Assembly: GCA_963556195.1 (NCBI GenBank)
Contig: OY744525.1
Coordinates: 56,361,946 to 56,425,945 of the forward strand
Origin: Sepiola atlantica
Lineage: Eukaryota > Mollusca > Cephalopoda > Sepiida > Sepiolidae
Length of the DNA stretch: 64,000 nucleotides
Direction: 5' to 3'
Notes under the pieces: generated by a model
Databases searched by the model: none
Told to the model about the DNA's origin: nothing
What the model saw: only the letters and a program-made list of their open reading frames with translations
Made by a program: the position numbers and the translations under genes
Part shown: positions 32,265-42,817 of the stretch, piece after piece
Position numbering within the stretch: the first letter of the stretch is position 1
Layout of the letters: each line of letters starts with the position of its first letter

Positions 32265-33095
32265 TTAAAAGTGGAGAGAAATTATATTGTATTTAAACAA
32301 AATTGTTCATTTGTTTACATTTTTTTTTATGATACTACTGATAACCTAAAGGACTCAGTCAATTCTTTTTTATGGAAGAGTATTTTTTAATGCTAAATGA
32401 AAATTATTATTTCCTTCATTATTGTGCTCCACCCATAAGTGAGCATATGTATGAATGAACCGATTTACTCTGCATCATGTGTCAAAGGTTATTTGGTGAA
32501 GGTATCTTTCAAAGTATGGAATAAGGTGTAATTGTCATCGAAAGGTCAAAGGTAAACACGCCTCCAGTGGAATGAGGATCGATGATATTGTACGATCCTG
32601 AAGTTGAGTTTAATAATTAGTTAGGTTGTGTTGTGAGGTTCGTGGAATGTATTTCCGAGAATATATTGCTGTAAGGTGAGGCAACCTGTTATAAGTAAAG
32701 AACTTTATATGATAGAAAATAAAGTTTTAAAAAAAGACGAGTTAGTAATTTTCCGATGTGATTAGTTGGAACCTGATTTATTTCTCGGTGAAGGTCACTA
32801 AAAGAGGAAACAGGACAGGGAGAGGATGTATTTTTATTGTCCACCCCCACCCAGCATAATAGTCGATCATCTAAGATTAGAAATTTGTTTATTATGAAAA
32901 GTAACATTTTTTTCTCAAGATAAAATTTCACAATCAAATCATAATTGTTACAGTTTGGTTGTGTACAAAGAATCGATTTTCATGGTGAAATTGAGGTGCG
33001 TCCACGTCGCTGGCACTTGCCTCTGTCTCCTGAAATTTTTAAAGATCCAACTCCAACCTAAGAAATCTTATTCAACTAATAATAATCAATATATC
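32265..33095. other. Intergenic; no gene recognised
   Basis: Nothing identifiable; short open frames look random. Confidence 0.35.
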
Positions 33096-33097
33096 TA

Positions 33098-33646
33098 CAG
33101 GGTGATTCATAAGTCACTTAGCTATTTATTTTTGAAATTCTAAAGTTAAAAAATACAGTAATACAAAACAGAAAGTTTATTCAACAAATTCATTTATGGG
33201 AGTTTAAAATTACAGCAAATTTTCAAAATTTTCGACCCTCGTTCTGCATGCATAGCTCCATTCTTTTTTGCAATGAAATTTACGACTCTTTGTAGCATAT
33301 TTGATTGATTAATTTTAACAAACTCGGCAGTGATTTTTGATTTGAGGTTGTCATTGCCTTTCAACAAGTGTGGGAGATTCATCAAATTTGGCCATATGAA
33401 TAACAATAAAAATTCGCTCTTCAATTGTAAATGACATACTGCCTGAAAAAAAAGCACATATGATGATTTACACAAATTTAAATAAATAAAAATAAATATA
33501 TATAGAAAAAATATATAAACGAACAAATTTAAAATAACAAATAGCAGTGATTAGAGAGTAAGATAACAATCATCAAAAGTTCATAGTATGTTTGTGCTTC
33601 ATATGGTAATCATTTTAAATAGCTAAGTGACTTATGAATCACCCTG
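33098..33646 (-). mobile_element. Mariner-type MITE with perfect 31-bp TIRs and TA duplication
   Basis: Both ends read CAGGGTGATTCATAAGTCAC, continuing to the same 31 bases, and each is flanked by TA (33096-33097 and 33647-33648). Inside, on the minus strand, a frame ends in LKSKITAEFVKINQSNMLQR with further residues resembling the extreme C-terminus of a mariner transposase. The DDE catalytic part is gone. This is an internally deleted, non-autonomous mariner. Confidence 0.9.
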
Positions 33647-33679
33647 TATGTTTCTGAATTTTTGAGATGAGGATTGATA

Positions 33680-34090
33680 ATTTGGATTATTCAGACTACT
33701 GTTCTCATCTTGGATGCTATTCTCACAACATTTCGGCCGATGTTACCTCCGACTTCTTCAGGTGCATCTTATCGAACTCGAGAATCTGTACGGAATTTCG
33801 AATGGAATCCTTTATTTAATTATTTATTTATTTATCTATTGGAAGCTGAAGGTTCAATCCTCAGTGTGGGCGATACTAAGAATACAATTATGAATTACTT
33901 AAGACTTCTACTCGACCATGGCTGACAAAATGAGAGCCGTCTACTCCCGTGGAATAAATAAAGGGTTCCGTTCATAATTCCATACAGATTCCAGAGTTTG
34001 ACAACAAACCTGAAGAAGGTTAGAGGTAACATCGGCCGAAACGTTGTGAGAATAACATCTAAGATGAGAACAGTAGTTCAAATAATACAA
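33680..34090. mobile_element. Foldback element, about 410 bp
   Basis: Left arm 33686-33815 (CTGTTCTCATCTTGGATG, then TTTCGGCCGATGTTACCTC) mirrors right arm about 33950-34082 (AACATCGGCCGAAACGTTGT, then CATCTAAGATGAGAACAG). Spacer is about 130 bases and non-coding. Confidence 0.8.
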
Positions 34091-34384
34091 ACTAATGTTT
34101 TATGTTGTGAATTTTTGACATTGAAGGCACTGTTTACTAAAATCTCCATTTTTTTTATTTCACCTATTTTTTTTTTTTTATATTATATGTGGTGGCTCTG
34201 GAATTTTGTCCTTTCTGTTTTTGTATGCGCATGCCCAAAAACCAAATAATGTAGAAAACTGTAGTATTGTTGTACCATTGCCTTTAAGAAAAAAAGTGTT
34301 GCTTCTGGTTATATAGTAGAGAAAAGTTATTTAATTTGAAAAAAAAAAAAAAAAAAAAAAAATCTGAGGAGTTAACATCCAGTA

Positions 34385-34630
34385 AACGTGAAGCCCATTC
34401 AGGATCACACCTCTTACTGATGAGACGATCACCAAAGTGTCCCTGCATATTAATGAACGGTGATAAAACAAAGACTATTTAATATTCATGATTGAAACTT
34501 GGGGGAAAGTCAAGCATTGAATGAAGTTTGTTTGTACCAAATATGGTTGGATTGTAGAAAGGATTGTGGATTTTATTAACGATTCCATGGGTGGTATTTT
34601 TGGAGGGGTAATCCTGTATTATCAGCTGTA
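34385..34630 (-). mobile_element. Mariner-like deletion derivative, copy 2
   Basis: Reverse complement aligns with 28838-29020 and 58715-58930: ACCACCCATGGAATCGTT, then TTTGGTACAAACAAACTTC, then CACTTTGGTGATCGTCTCAT. It stops just after the transposase start (GDRLISKRCDPEW-like), so only the left end remains. Confidence 0.65.
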
Positions 34631-34699
34631 ATACCACTAACCCCTCCCTCTTAGACAAGGTGCAATAAAGAATTTCTGACCTAATAGATCCTGCATTGT

Positions 34700-35115
34700 C
34701 AATCATGCTCCAACCCTTGTCTCATCGCCGCAATGTTGCATCCCTGTGCTTGTTTTGCAAGTACTTCGACAGAATGTACTCAGATGAACTTACTGCACTC
34801 GCACCCCTTTCCACATAAAATACCCCTGGTCCACCCGACTAGCAGCAAAGTCACACTCCTTCTTTGTAGAGGTCCCTAGATGCTGGAAGATTTTCCACTA
34901 TAATAGCTTTTTTTCTTGAATTGCTTGCCTTTGGAGTTCCCTCCCTGCTCCCTGTTCCCCCCCCCCCCCCGATCTTACCAAGAAATTTAAATGTAATGTG
35001 AACAAGCAACTTATTGCCCAACTCCCCACCCAGGTCTTCACCTATAAATCTGACCCCTATCACAATAGCCTCTTACGCTTCTGTGGCAATATGGTTTGTT
35101 TGGGGTAAACAAAAG
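34700..35115 (+). pseudogene. LINE C-terminal fragment (same family as 8735-9450)
   Basis: TCATCGCCGCAATGTTGCAT encodes the SHRRNVASLC motif seen at 9100. Later CTTACGCTTCTGTGGCAA and TTTGGGGTAAACAA match the 3' tail of the 8735 copy. A C homopolymer interrupts the frame near 34960. Confidence 0.75.
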
Positions 35116-36300
35116 AAAAAAGATATATACATATATATATATATATTAGATCTTTTTAAGTTCAGTGTAGAATGCTTTTCCCAATGCATAAGGTTACTTG
35201 ATTGATAAGGTCTGACCACGGATTCACTTGTGGAATTGATAGAAAAGCAAACGGTTGATTGATTGATTTAATCATGTGACATAAGATAAATTTGAAGACA
35301 TATTCAGTGGCTGAAGACACTTTAGTGATAATATAAAATCCTAAACAAGATCGCTCATCCTTATGTTGTAAACGATTCTACCAGAAGCAACTTCTAGTTA
35401 AGGCAGTGGATATTCAAAAATTAAGTTAATAAAAAATATATATCTTAAATTTAAATGATTCTTGTCTTTTTTTATTCTGGATGAACATGTCCAGCAACCT
35501 GGCCGAGAGAAAGGAATCCTAACCCCGAACAGTCTACTAACATTGTTTGAGAAACTGATTACATTGAGTATATGTTAATGTGTAGAGAGGAATGGAGAAG
35601 AATGTCGAGGTCGCTATTTTGTAGTAGGGTCGCTGCATCAGTATCCATCCTATTGGCCTTGTTTGATATAAAGAAAAGGGTCACCAAGTTTTGGCTAAAA
35701 GGACAAACTTTTTCTCTACAATTTAAATCAATTTTATTCAACGAACTTCATCAACACAAAGAATCGTCCAGAAAGAGTTATGAAAACAGAAATAGAAAAT
35801 AGGTTGAGTCCGCCGATATATATCTACTATAGAAGTAAAATTTAGTTCAGGTTTTTTTTTTATCTTGCCTCTCACCTAAATCCTGGTGAGAGGAAAGAAA
35901 AAAATATGGCGTATTGTAAACACGACGCTTTAAGTTTTACTTCATAAAGGGTGCAAAATGGTTTTGGCAGAAGTACTATCCCGCACAAAAGTGTTTTCGG
36001 CCAAACAACTCATTAGTCGCTCTGCAAGTGAAAACATGCAAGCGCAAAAGAAAATCGATCATAATGATGTAATTGCTACAAATATGTCCAGCAACCTGGC
36101 AGAGAAAAAAACATGGACCACATCATAAATACTAACACCAACAGTCTACTGACGTTGATCATGGAGATAAAGCTGATATAGGGTATTTAATGTAAATTTC
36201 GTTGATGTTTGAGAAACTGATTATTTTGGTTTGATGTTAATATGGAAGCTTGTTTATAGGAAGTTTGTTTAAAGGAAATAGAGAAATTGTGTTGGTGTGA
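35116..36300. other. Intergenic with a repeated block
   Basis: ATGTCCAGCAACCTGG and AACAGTCTACTAACATTG at 35488-35560 recur at 36085-36215, so one repeat is present twice in direct orientation. A diverged third copy lies at 29538. No gene is recognised. Confidence 0.45.
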
Positions 36301-36439
36301 GGCACTCAGCCTAAAATAATATGCAAAGAAAAGTTCTCTCCCTTGTACCCAAAAAGGAGAGAGTTATCTGCCCTTGGTGTGAGGTCAGCCATGACAGTCA
36401 GAGGTTAAGGAAGATTGCCTCACAAAAACACAAACATCA

Positions 36440-36910
36440 TCATTTTGAATTAGCGGCTTCTAAATTATCATTCATCATCATGTTCGGTTTTATGTCCGTT
36501 TTAAATGCTGGCATGCGTAGGACGGCTTTAAGAAATTGACTTCCAAACTAACTTATTTCTAACCAGGTCTTTATTGATCCTTCTTTCTCTCAAGTCCGTT
36601 TTTATTACTTATTTCCATGTTTTCCTTGGTCTTCTCCTGTGAAGTGAACATGCTACATCTACTAACCCAAGGACTTTCTTTCAACATGGCCATATCATCA
36701 GAATCTCATGTTCTATACACATCTCCCTCTAGTGTCCAGATTTAATTTTCCTTTGAGGTCGTCAGATCTAAGCCTGTCTTTAAGACTCACATTACACATC
36801 CATCGTATCATTCTCATATCATTTCTCTCTACACAACGCATGTCCTAAACCCTTGCTGGCAAGGTTTAACTACCATACATCAACCTGTAAATTGGTTTAA
36901 TAAATGTGCT
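36440..36910 (-). pseudogene. LINE 3' region (family C)
   Basis: The reverse complement ends in TTTCTTAAAGCCGTCC...CATGCCAGCATTTAAAACG followed by GATGATG, the same terminus as at 13480 and 55690. Upstream the minus strand reads HRRRPRKTWK near 36640, the GRPRKTW motif of LINE C-termini. Frame broken. Confidence 0.75.
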
Positions 36911-37136
36911 AAATCTCATATTTCATCCATTGATCATTTTGGGTCTGTTATTAAACCGATAACAGTGGTTATTAACAGCCGTAACAGTTTGTGTATATAG
37001 GAATAAGGTAATAAGCAAAGAACAGGAAAAAAATAACACAAAAACGTGCTTACTTTAATTCAATATTTTGTTTCAATTATGAATCGTCAGCGAAATTGAG
37101 CTTTTTTTTTTTTTTCTCCACTCAACGATCTTGCTT

Positions 37137-37362
37137 GTTTTCGGCTTTTGAAACCCCCCGGAACAGTGAGCAGCTCATACCTAGATAGATTTGAGGGGGT
37201 CCTACTAACCACCATACTTAGCATTTTATTTGGTTATATCCACTTAGAAACTGTTTTGCTTATTTTTGGCTCTTGAAACAACCCGGAAAACAGTGAGCAG
37301 CTCATACCTAGATAGATTTGGGAGGGGTCTTACTAACCACCACACTTAGCATTTTATTTTTC
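37137..37362. repeat. Tandem duplication, about 120-bp units
   Basis: CAGTGAGCAGCTCATACCTA, then GATAGATTTG, then ACTAACCACCA[T/C]ACTTAGCAT, occur at about 37165 and 37285 in direct orientation. Confidence 0.9.
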
Positions 37363-37639
37363 AGCAATTTCTGTTGTCTTTTAGCACCCCCCCCCCCACT
37401 CCTCAACCGATGAATTTGTACATATATTTTTCGTAAATAAAAAATGTCAAACCATTGGGGATAATATTTAGTAGGTTATACCCATAGAGTGAATGTGGTA
37501 TTTTGGTGACTGAAACTAGTTTCTTTGGTGAGGCCTGACGGAATCCATACCCAAACACGAAAGGAAGGCCATGGGTATGGATTTCGTCAGCCATCACCAA
37601 AGACAAGAATGAAGAGGAAAACTTAGATCAAGACTAGAC

Positions 37640-37735
37640 AATCAGGCTCCACTCTCATCAGAGGATTAATTGTGGCCTGATTCAACAAATAAACCAGTTG
37701 TTGTTGATGATGATGATTGATGCATACACATCTAG
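37640..37735 (+). repeat. Interspersed repeat end with GATGAT tail
   Basis: TCAGAGGATTAATTGTGGCC and ACAAATAAACCAGTTGTTG then (GATGAT)n; the reverse complement of the block at 10318-10420. Confidence 0.6.
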
Positions 37736-38157
37736 ATACACATCTATACATATGAAATATATTTATTTTGCTGAAATCAGTTTAAATATACGAAAATTTG
37801 GAGGGGTGGAGGTAAGTCGTTGCGGAGAGGTAAGTAAAATGAAAGTGAATGTGTTCGCTAGTAGTGAATGTTGGGGCAGATTTTAAGTGTAGTGGTGGGG
37901 ATGTTGGAATAGGATTGGTCAAAGCTTAAATTGTGACTGTTAAGGCAGGGGTGATTAATTCTATTTTCTGTCAATATTGTAACATACATATTTCATATGC
38001 TCTGAACCACATTGTTGAGGTCATCATGTGTTTCGGGTCTTGCTACATCAGTTTCCTTCATGCAGTGGACCAGGCTAACATTGATCAAATACCAGCTTGT
38101 GAACTGGTGGCAATCTATGAAATCATATGATTTCTTTTTTTTTTTTATACTATTTGG

Positions 38158-38470
38158 ATCATCACTTATCAAGGCCAAGAGCCACTCAAGGATAAGAGTT
38201 AATAGGACGGAAATGATTGCCAGCTGAAAGATAAGGAACACTATGGGAGTATTAACATTGATCAATGGTATGAACTGTATTTTGATTATTTACGGGGTAG
38301 TTTATGACGAGAATTTGTTGACATTGAATTTGAAGACAACCAAGTTGTAATCAGAAGGGAAGCAGTCCCGCAGTAATATATTCTTCAGTTGGAACGCCCT
38401 TGCAACCAATCTCTATTCATGGAAATTCTGCATGATGCTAATAGAGACATTTTAACAGTGTTTTTAAAAA
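38158..38470 (-). pseudogene. LINE 3' end (family B)
   Basis: Shares the 3' UTR (CACTTATCAAGGCCAAGAGC, then CACTCAAGGATAAGAGTTAA) and the GGGAAGCAGTC...TTCATGGAAA segment with the copies at 11530 and 59718. The coding part is too diverged to read through. Confidence 0.65.
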
Positions 38471-38554
38471 GTTGATAAAAATTTATATATATCTTATCCA
38501 AGCAAGCTGTTCGTCCAATCTAAATCAGGGTAGATATAATACATCAATCCTCCC

Positions 38555-38665
38555 AGGTATTAAGTCCTCCTTGAGGACAATGATTTATTGACGATCGCCT
38601 GAAGCGCTCTTGCTGGGGAATGCTGACGGATCTGATCCAGGCTATTTTTGTGACAGGTAAATACC
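38555..38665 (+). repeat. Fragment of the U2-headed repeat body
   Basis: CGATCGCCTGAAGCGCTC and GGGGAATGCTGACGGATCTG correspond to the CCTGAGG...GGGAATGCCAACGGGGCTG segment of the copy at 12990-13376. Confidence 0.5.
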
Positions 38666-39159
38666 TACATATGTAGCAGTAACGAACTATGCTGTGACTG
38701 TTTGCAGAGAGTTTTTATGCTGAACTAATTTGAGTCATGTGTGGACCAATCAGGCAGCTTGGCATAGTGACCTTCTCGCAAACTTTCTACAATTTTTTGT
38801 CAACAACAACAAGAAGAGCATATATATCCAATTGTCAGCAATGAGACACCACCGTCCTTCTTTCGCTCCCTGACATCAGGCCAGGTGTCTGTCGGTAGCC
38901 TACACACACATATTCTCACAGCAAAACTATTATAATACCATGTCATGCACCCACATGGCTCACAGAAAAACTAACTCTCCTATTTTTCACAAAAGAACAA
39001 TTTACGCTCTGGACATTCCTGTATGTAACATGAACTTTCAAATATTTGTAAATAATATATATTTATATGAATGTTTTTGTTCTGTGAAGTCTCACTTCTT
39101 TTCTATCAATATTTGATTATAGGACGGGTCTTGTAATTTTTTTATTTTTTTAAATTTCT

Positions 39160-39375
39160 CCAGACAAAGCATGAAGACACTTGATGTAAGGAGCTAAAAA
39201 AAAAAGAAATTACTACTTCAAGGTCAAAACCTAGACAACGATAAGTGTTAGATTGATAGATTCCGACCTAGAAAACAGCAATTTTTCCCTCTTTGTCAGA
39301 AACATTGCTCATGAAATGTGAGGACTAAAGGACAAAATAAGAGAAGCAAGAGTTACGAGGCTGCCGAAAGTAAAC
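39160..39375 (+). repeat. Interspersed repeat R1, copy 2
   Basis: Contains CTCCAGACAAAGCATGAAGA, AACGATAAGTGTTAGATT, GAAAACAGCAATTTTTCC and the 3' segment GAGTTACGAGGCTGCCGAAA. A further 3' fragment lies at 40035-40180. Confidence 0.75.
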
Positions 39376-39440
39376 CCAAGGTCAACTTTCTACCTTCCTT
39401 GAATTAATTAATTCGTTCTTATTATAATATACAGCATAGT

Positions 39441-39546
39441 TACGTTGACACACCTGTTCTCAGTAGATCACCGAAGTTAAACAACGTTAAGCCTGTCCAG
39501 TACCAAATGTTTAACAATTAGGAAATACCAAGCGCTGTATATGTGA
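39441..39546 (+). repeat. 5S rRNA-derived repeat, copy 3 (most complete)
   Basis: TACGTTGACACACCTGTTCT, then CAGTAGATCACCGAAGTTAA, then CCTGTCCAGTACC and ATACCAAGCGCTGTA follow 5S rRNA from about its second fifth to the 3' end. Mutations in the loop E/helix IV region argue against a working 5S gene. The tail TATGTGAGGATGGCGA resembles that of copy 1, suggesting a shared SINE tail. Confidence 0.85.
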
Positions 39547-40179
39547 GGATGGCGAAATCTCCCATCCCCAAAAGTACAGCCCTGAAGATACCTTCAGCAA
39601 ATACTTCATGTTGACACAACGGAAGAACCACCCTCTGAACGAAAGTTCTGTTCTCAATCATGTGGTGAAGCATCCAGGAGAGAGTATACAATTTGTTTTG
39701 TTCCTTCATTCCTATACATACACCCTATCCCCGGTTATCTAATATAACAAATAGCCTGTTGTTTTTATATTCAAAATTATTTGAAAATTTTTAGATTACC
39801 TTGAGGCAGGAAATGAATTACATAAGATCCTTCTTTTCCGTTATTCCATGTTATTTCTCATGTCAAACGATCATTTTGTATTTTTTTTTATATAACATCA
39901 GGTTATTTGATCTCTTTTCTTTTCCTTTTTACTAATGAATCACCACTTATCAAGGTGAAAAACCACTCGAGGATAAGGGTTAATGAGATGGATAGATTGA
40001 CAGTTGTATGATGATGAATACTATGAGAGAATGGATACTAAGCCTGAAAACAGCAATTCTTCCCCTTTTCTCAGAATTATTGTTCATAGAATGTGAGGAC
40101 TAAAGGACAAAATAGAAGGGAAATGAGAGTTACGAGGCTGCCGAAATAGAACTCACGGTCAACTTTCTACTAGTGTTGG

Positions 40180-41113
40180 GACGATTAATCGGAATCGAGA
40201 ATCTGCAAAATCGGAACATTTTTGGGTATCGGAATCGATATCAAAATCAAAACTTGTTGCTATTTTCCGATGCCAAAAGCGATATTTTTAATTGTTATTT
40301 TTTGTTTGTTTTTGTTTAAAATTTAAATTTCCACTGATGGTACTAATGATAAAATGATAAATATTTATTGATTTTAAATTACCAGTAAAATAAAAATCTA
40401 TAGATCACCTCTCTCCCACAAGTGTATTTTTTAAGTTTGCAAAAATATATGCACATATTACATGGGTTTTTATGGTAATTCGAAAATTTAAAAAAAGAAA
40501 TCAACAGCTCTATAGCTGAATATTTAGAAATTTAAAAAGAATCGGAATCAGTAGTTGTATCGGAATCAAGAATTTAGAAAATAATCGGTAACTGTATCGG
40601 AATCGGGAATTTAGAAAAGAATCACTACTTTCTACTTTCCATCTGTATGGGTGGCCGTTGGCTCTCATCGAGCTCATCCGCTTTGTTACCACTTTTGTTT
40701 TAGTGCTGCTGGGTGCCCACGCACCCACCTCGTTAGACAAGCCAAGACCTGTTTGATTGAGGTGCCAGTTTAATTTCCGACAGCCCAACCATGAAACAGG
40801 TAGTAGAAGCTTATATGGTATGAGTAACAGGTAAGAAAGCAGACCAGATCTGGTAACGATCAGACAAGACCTTTGATATTTCAATCTTATTTTCATAAGA
40901 ATTATTTACATTTTTTAACGGCGATAAATGAGATTCCACTTTTTTTTCTAATGGTATTCACAAATCTATTCCGATATTTTTTTGTGTTATTTCCACGAAC
41001 AGAGAATTTATGTGTTAAATTTAAATTCAATTGCATGTAATTTCATAAATCTTATACGTCAGAGTTTTTTTTGTCTTTTTTAATAATAAAAAACAATAAA
41101 AATAATGTTTTTA

Positions 41114-41164
<51 letters not shown>
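40180..41164. other. Intergenic, TATCGGAATCGG-type short repeats
   Basis: 40190-40260 and 40535-40625 contain repeated CGGAATC motifs (for example TCGGAATCGATATC and TATCGGAATCAAGAATTTAG) in both flanks. No gene is recognised. Confidence 0.4.
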
Positions 41165-41168
<4 letters not shown>

Positions 41169-41400
41169 AGTTACATGGTAAACAGCTGATGATCCCTGTT
41201 TTAATATTTCACGCTCAAGTTAAAGTCCCCCGTTTTTGTTTCACTGTTAGATTCTTGAATCCTCTTTTTTATTTGTGAATTTTCCAGCGGTAAGTCAGCT
41301 TATGCAAGTGCTAAATCTGCGATATCTTGGATTTCGTTAGTATCCCTGGGAATTTAAATGGCATTTTCTTTCTTTGTTTAAAATGACTCAAAGCTTCTTT

Positions 41401-41436
<36 letters not shown>

Positions 41437-42041
41437 TTTTAAATTATTTTTTAATGCAACTTTAATTCCTATATAATTTTATTGCTAGCTACTATATTGC
41501 AGAATGGTTCTTAAGTGTAGTGTTTAGATAGTATTATTTTTTTTATTATTATTGTTATTGTTAAAATTAATGTTATTTGATATGCAAATTATCATATCAT
41601 ACGGTAGTCTTAAGGGTAATATATTATTATTATTATTTTATTATTATTATTATTTATTTATGTATATATTAGTGACATTTTAAGCTGAATTATTTCGACA
41701 CTTGATTATTGGGGAAATGGTAGTATAATCAGTACCATTGGAGAGCCATGAATATTATAACTGTCCTGTTTTTAAATCTCCGAAACAGTTACATGGTAAA
41801 CAGCTGATGATCCCCGTGTTAATATTAGACGCTTTAGGTCTCCTGTTTTTGTTTCACTCTTAGATAATTAACCCCCCCCCCTTTTTATTTATTTTTATTT
41901 TTTTTATTTACTTATATTTTTTCATTTATTAATTTTCCAACGAATGTTAAGTTAGCAATATCTTGGATTTAGTTAGTTTTTCTGGGAATTTAAACTGCAT
42001 TTTACATTTTTTTTTTTTTTTTTAAATGACTCAGCTTCTTT

Positions 42042-42092
<51 letters not shown>

Positions 42093-42095
42093 CTT
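41165..42095. repeat. Tandem duplication, about 620-bp period, with (AT)n tracts
   Basis: AACAGTTACATGGTAAACAG and CTGATGATCCC start both units at about 41166 and 41785. Each unit later contains GAATTT, ATCTTGGATTT and GCTTCTTTAGACTATATATA, ending in an (AT)n tract (41405-41432 and 42047-42091). Confidence 0.85.
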
Positions 42096-42817
42096 GATTT
42101 TCAAATTTAGATTTAAAAAAAAGATGCTACTAGGAACTTACCCATTCTATTATACTTATTAGCATGTACCGTGCTCAAGTTCTGATTAAGGATGTTCAAA
42201 CACTGTTTCATTATATCAAGGAAACACAAGAATAAGAAGTGTGTTAACGGGTGTTACTAAAAAAAAGAAGAGTAACTTTCACTAATATATGGCAGAAACA
42301 CACAGCATGTCTCTGGGGAAAGGTTTTTTAGCCGAAAAATTCAAGACAAAGGTAAAAAGAAAAGAAAAATATTTGCATCTTTACAGTGGCTTTCACCGAC
42401 TTTTTGCTTGATTTTCAAATTAAAAAAAAAAAAAGCATGCTTCTATGAATTTGCCCGTTCTATTATATATATAATTTAGCTTGACGATTTCCCTTGAGAA
42501 TGAAACAGAAACGTTTCTGTATAGCTCCGTTACCAATAATCCTTAAAATATATTAGTGAGGCTATCTTCACTCCAGATATATCTGTTTTTGTTTTAGATT
42601 CTGCAATGCATTTTTTTATTGTGTATTAATTATAAATTATAATGGTTAAAGGTTATTTCATTTTTTTAATGGAAATCGCTCCAGACAAGGCATGAAGCCA
42701 CTTAAAAAATACTACTTCAAGATCAAAAACTAGCCAACGATAAGTGTTATATTTTTTTTTTTTTTTTTTTTTTTTTGTCTGGTGCTTCGAACAGGCGTGT
42801 TCAGGCTTGCTGGTTGT

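Noticed and set aside
39441..39546. Functional 5S rRNA gene
   Set aside because: Multiple changes in conserved stems, missing 5' start, and no T-run terminator at the proper place.
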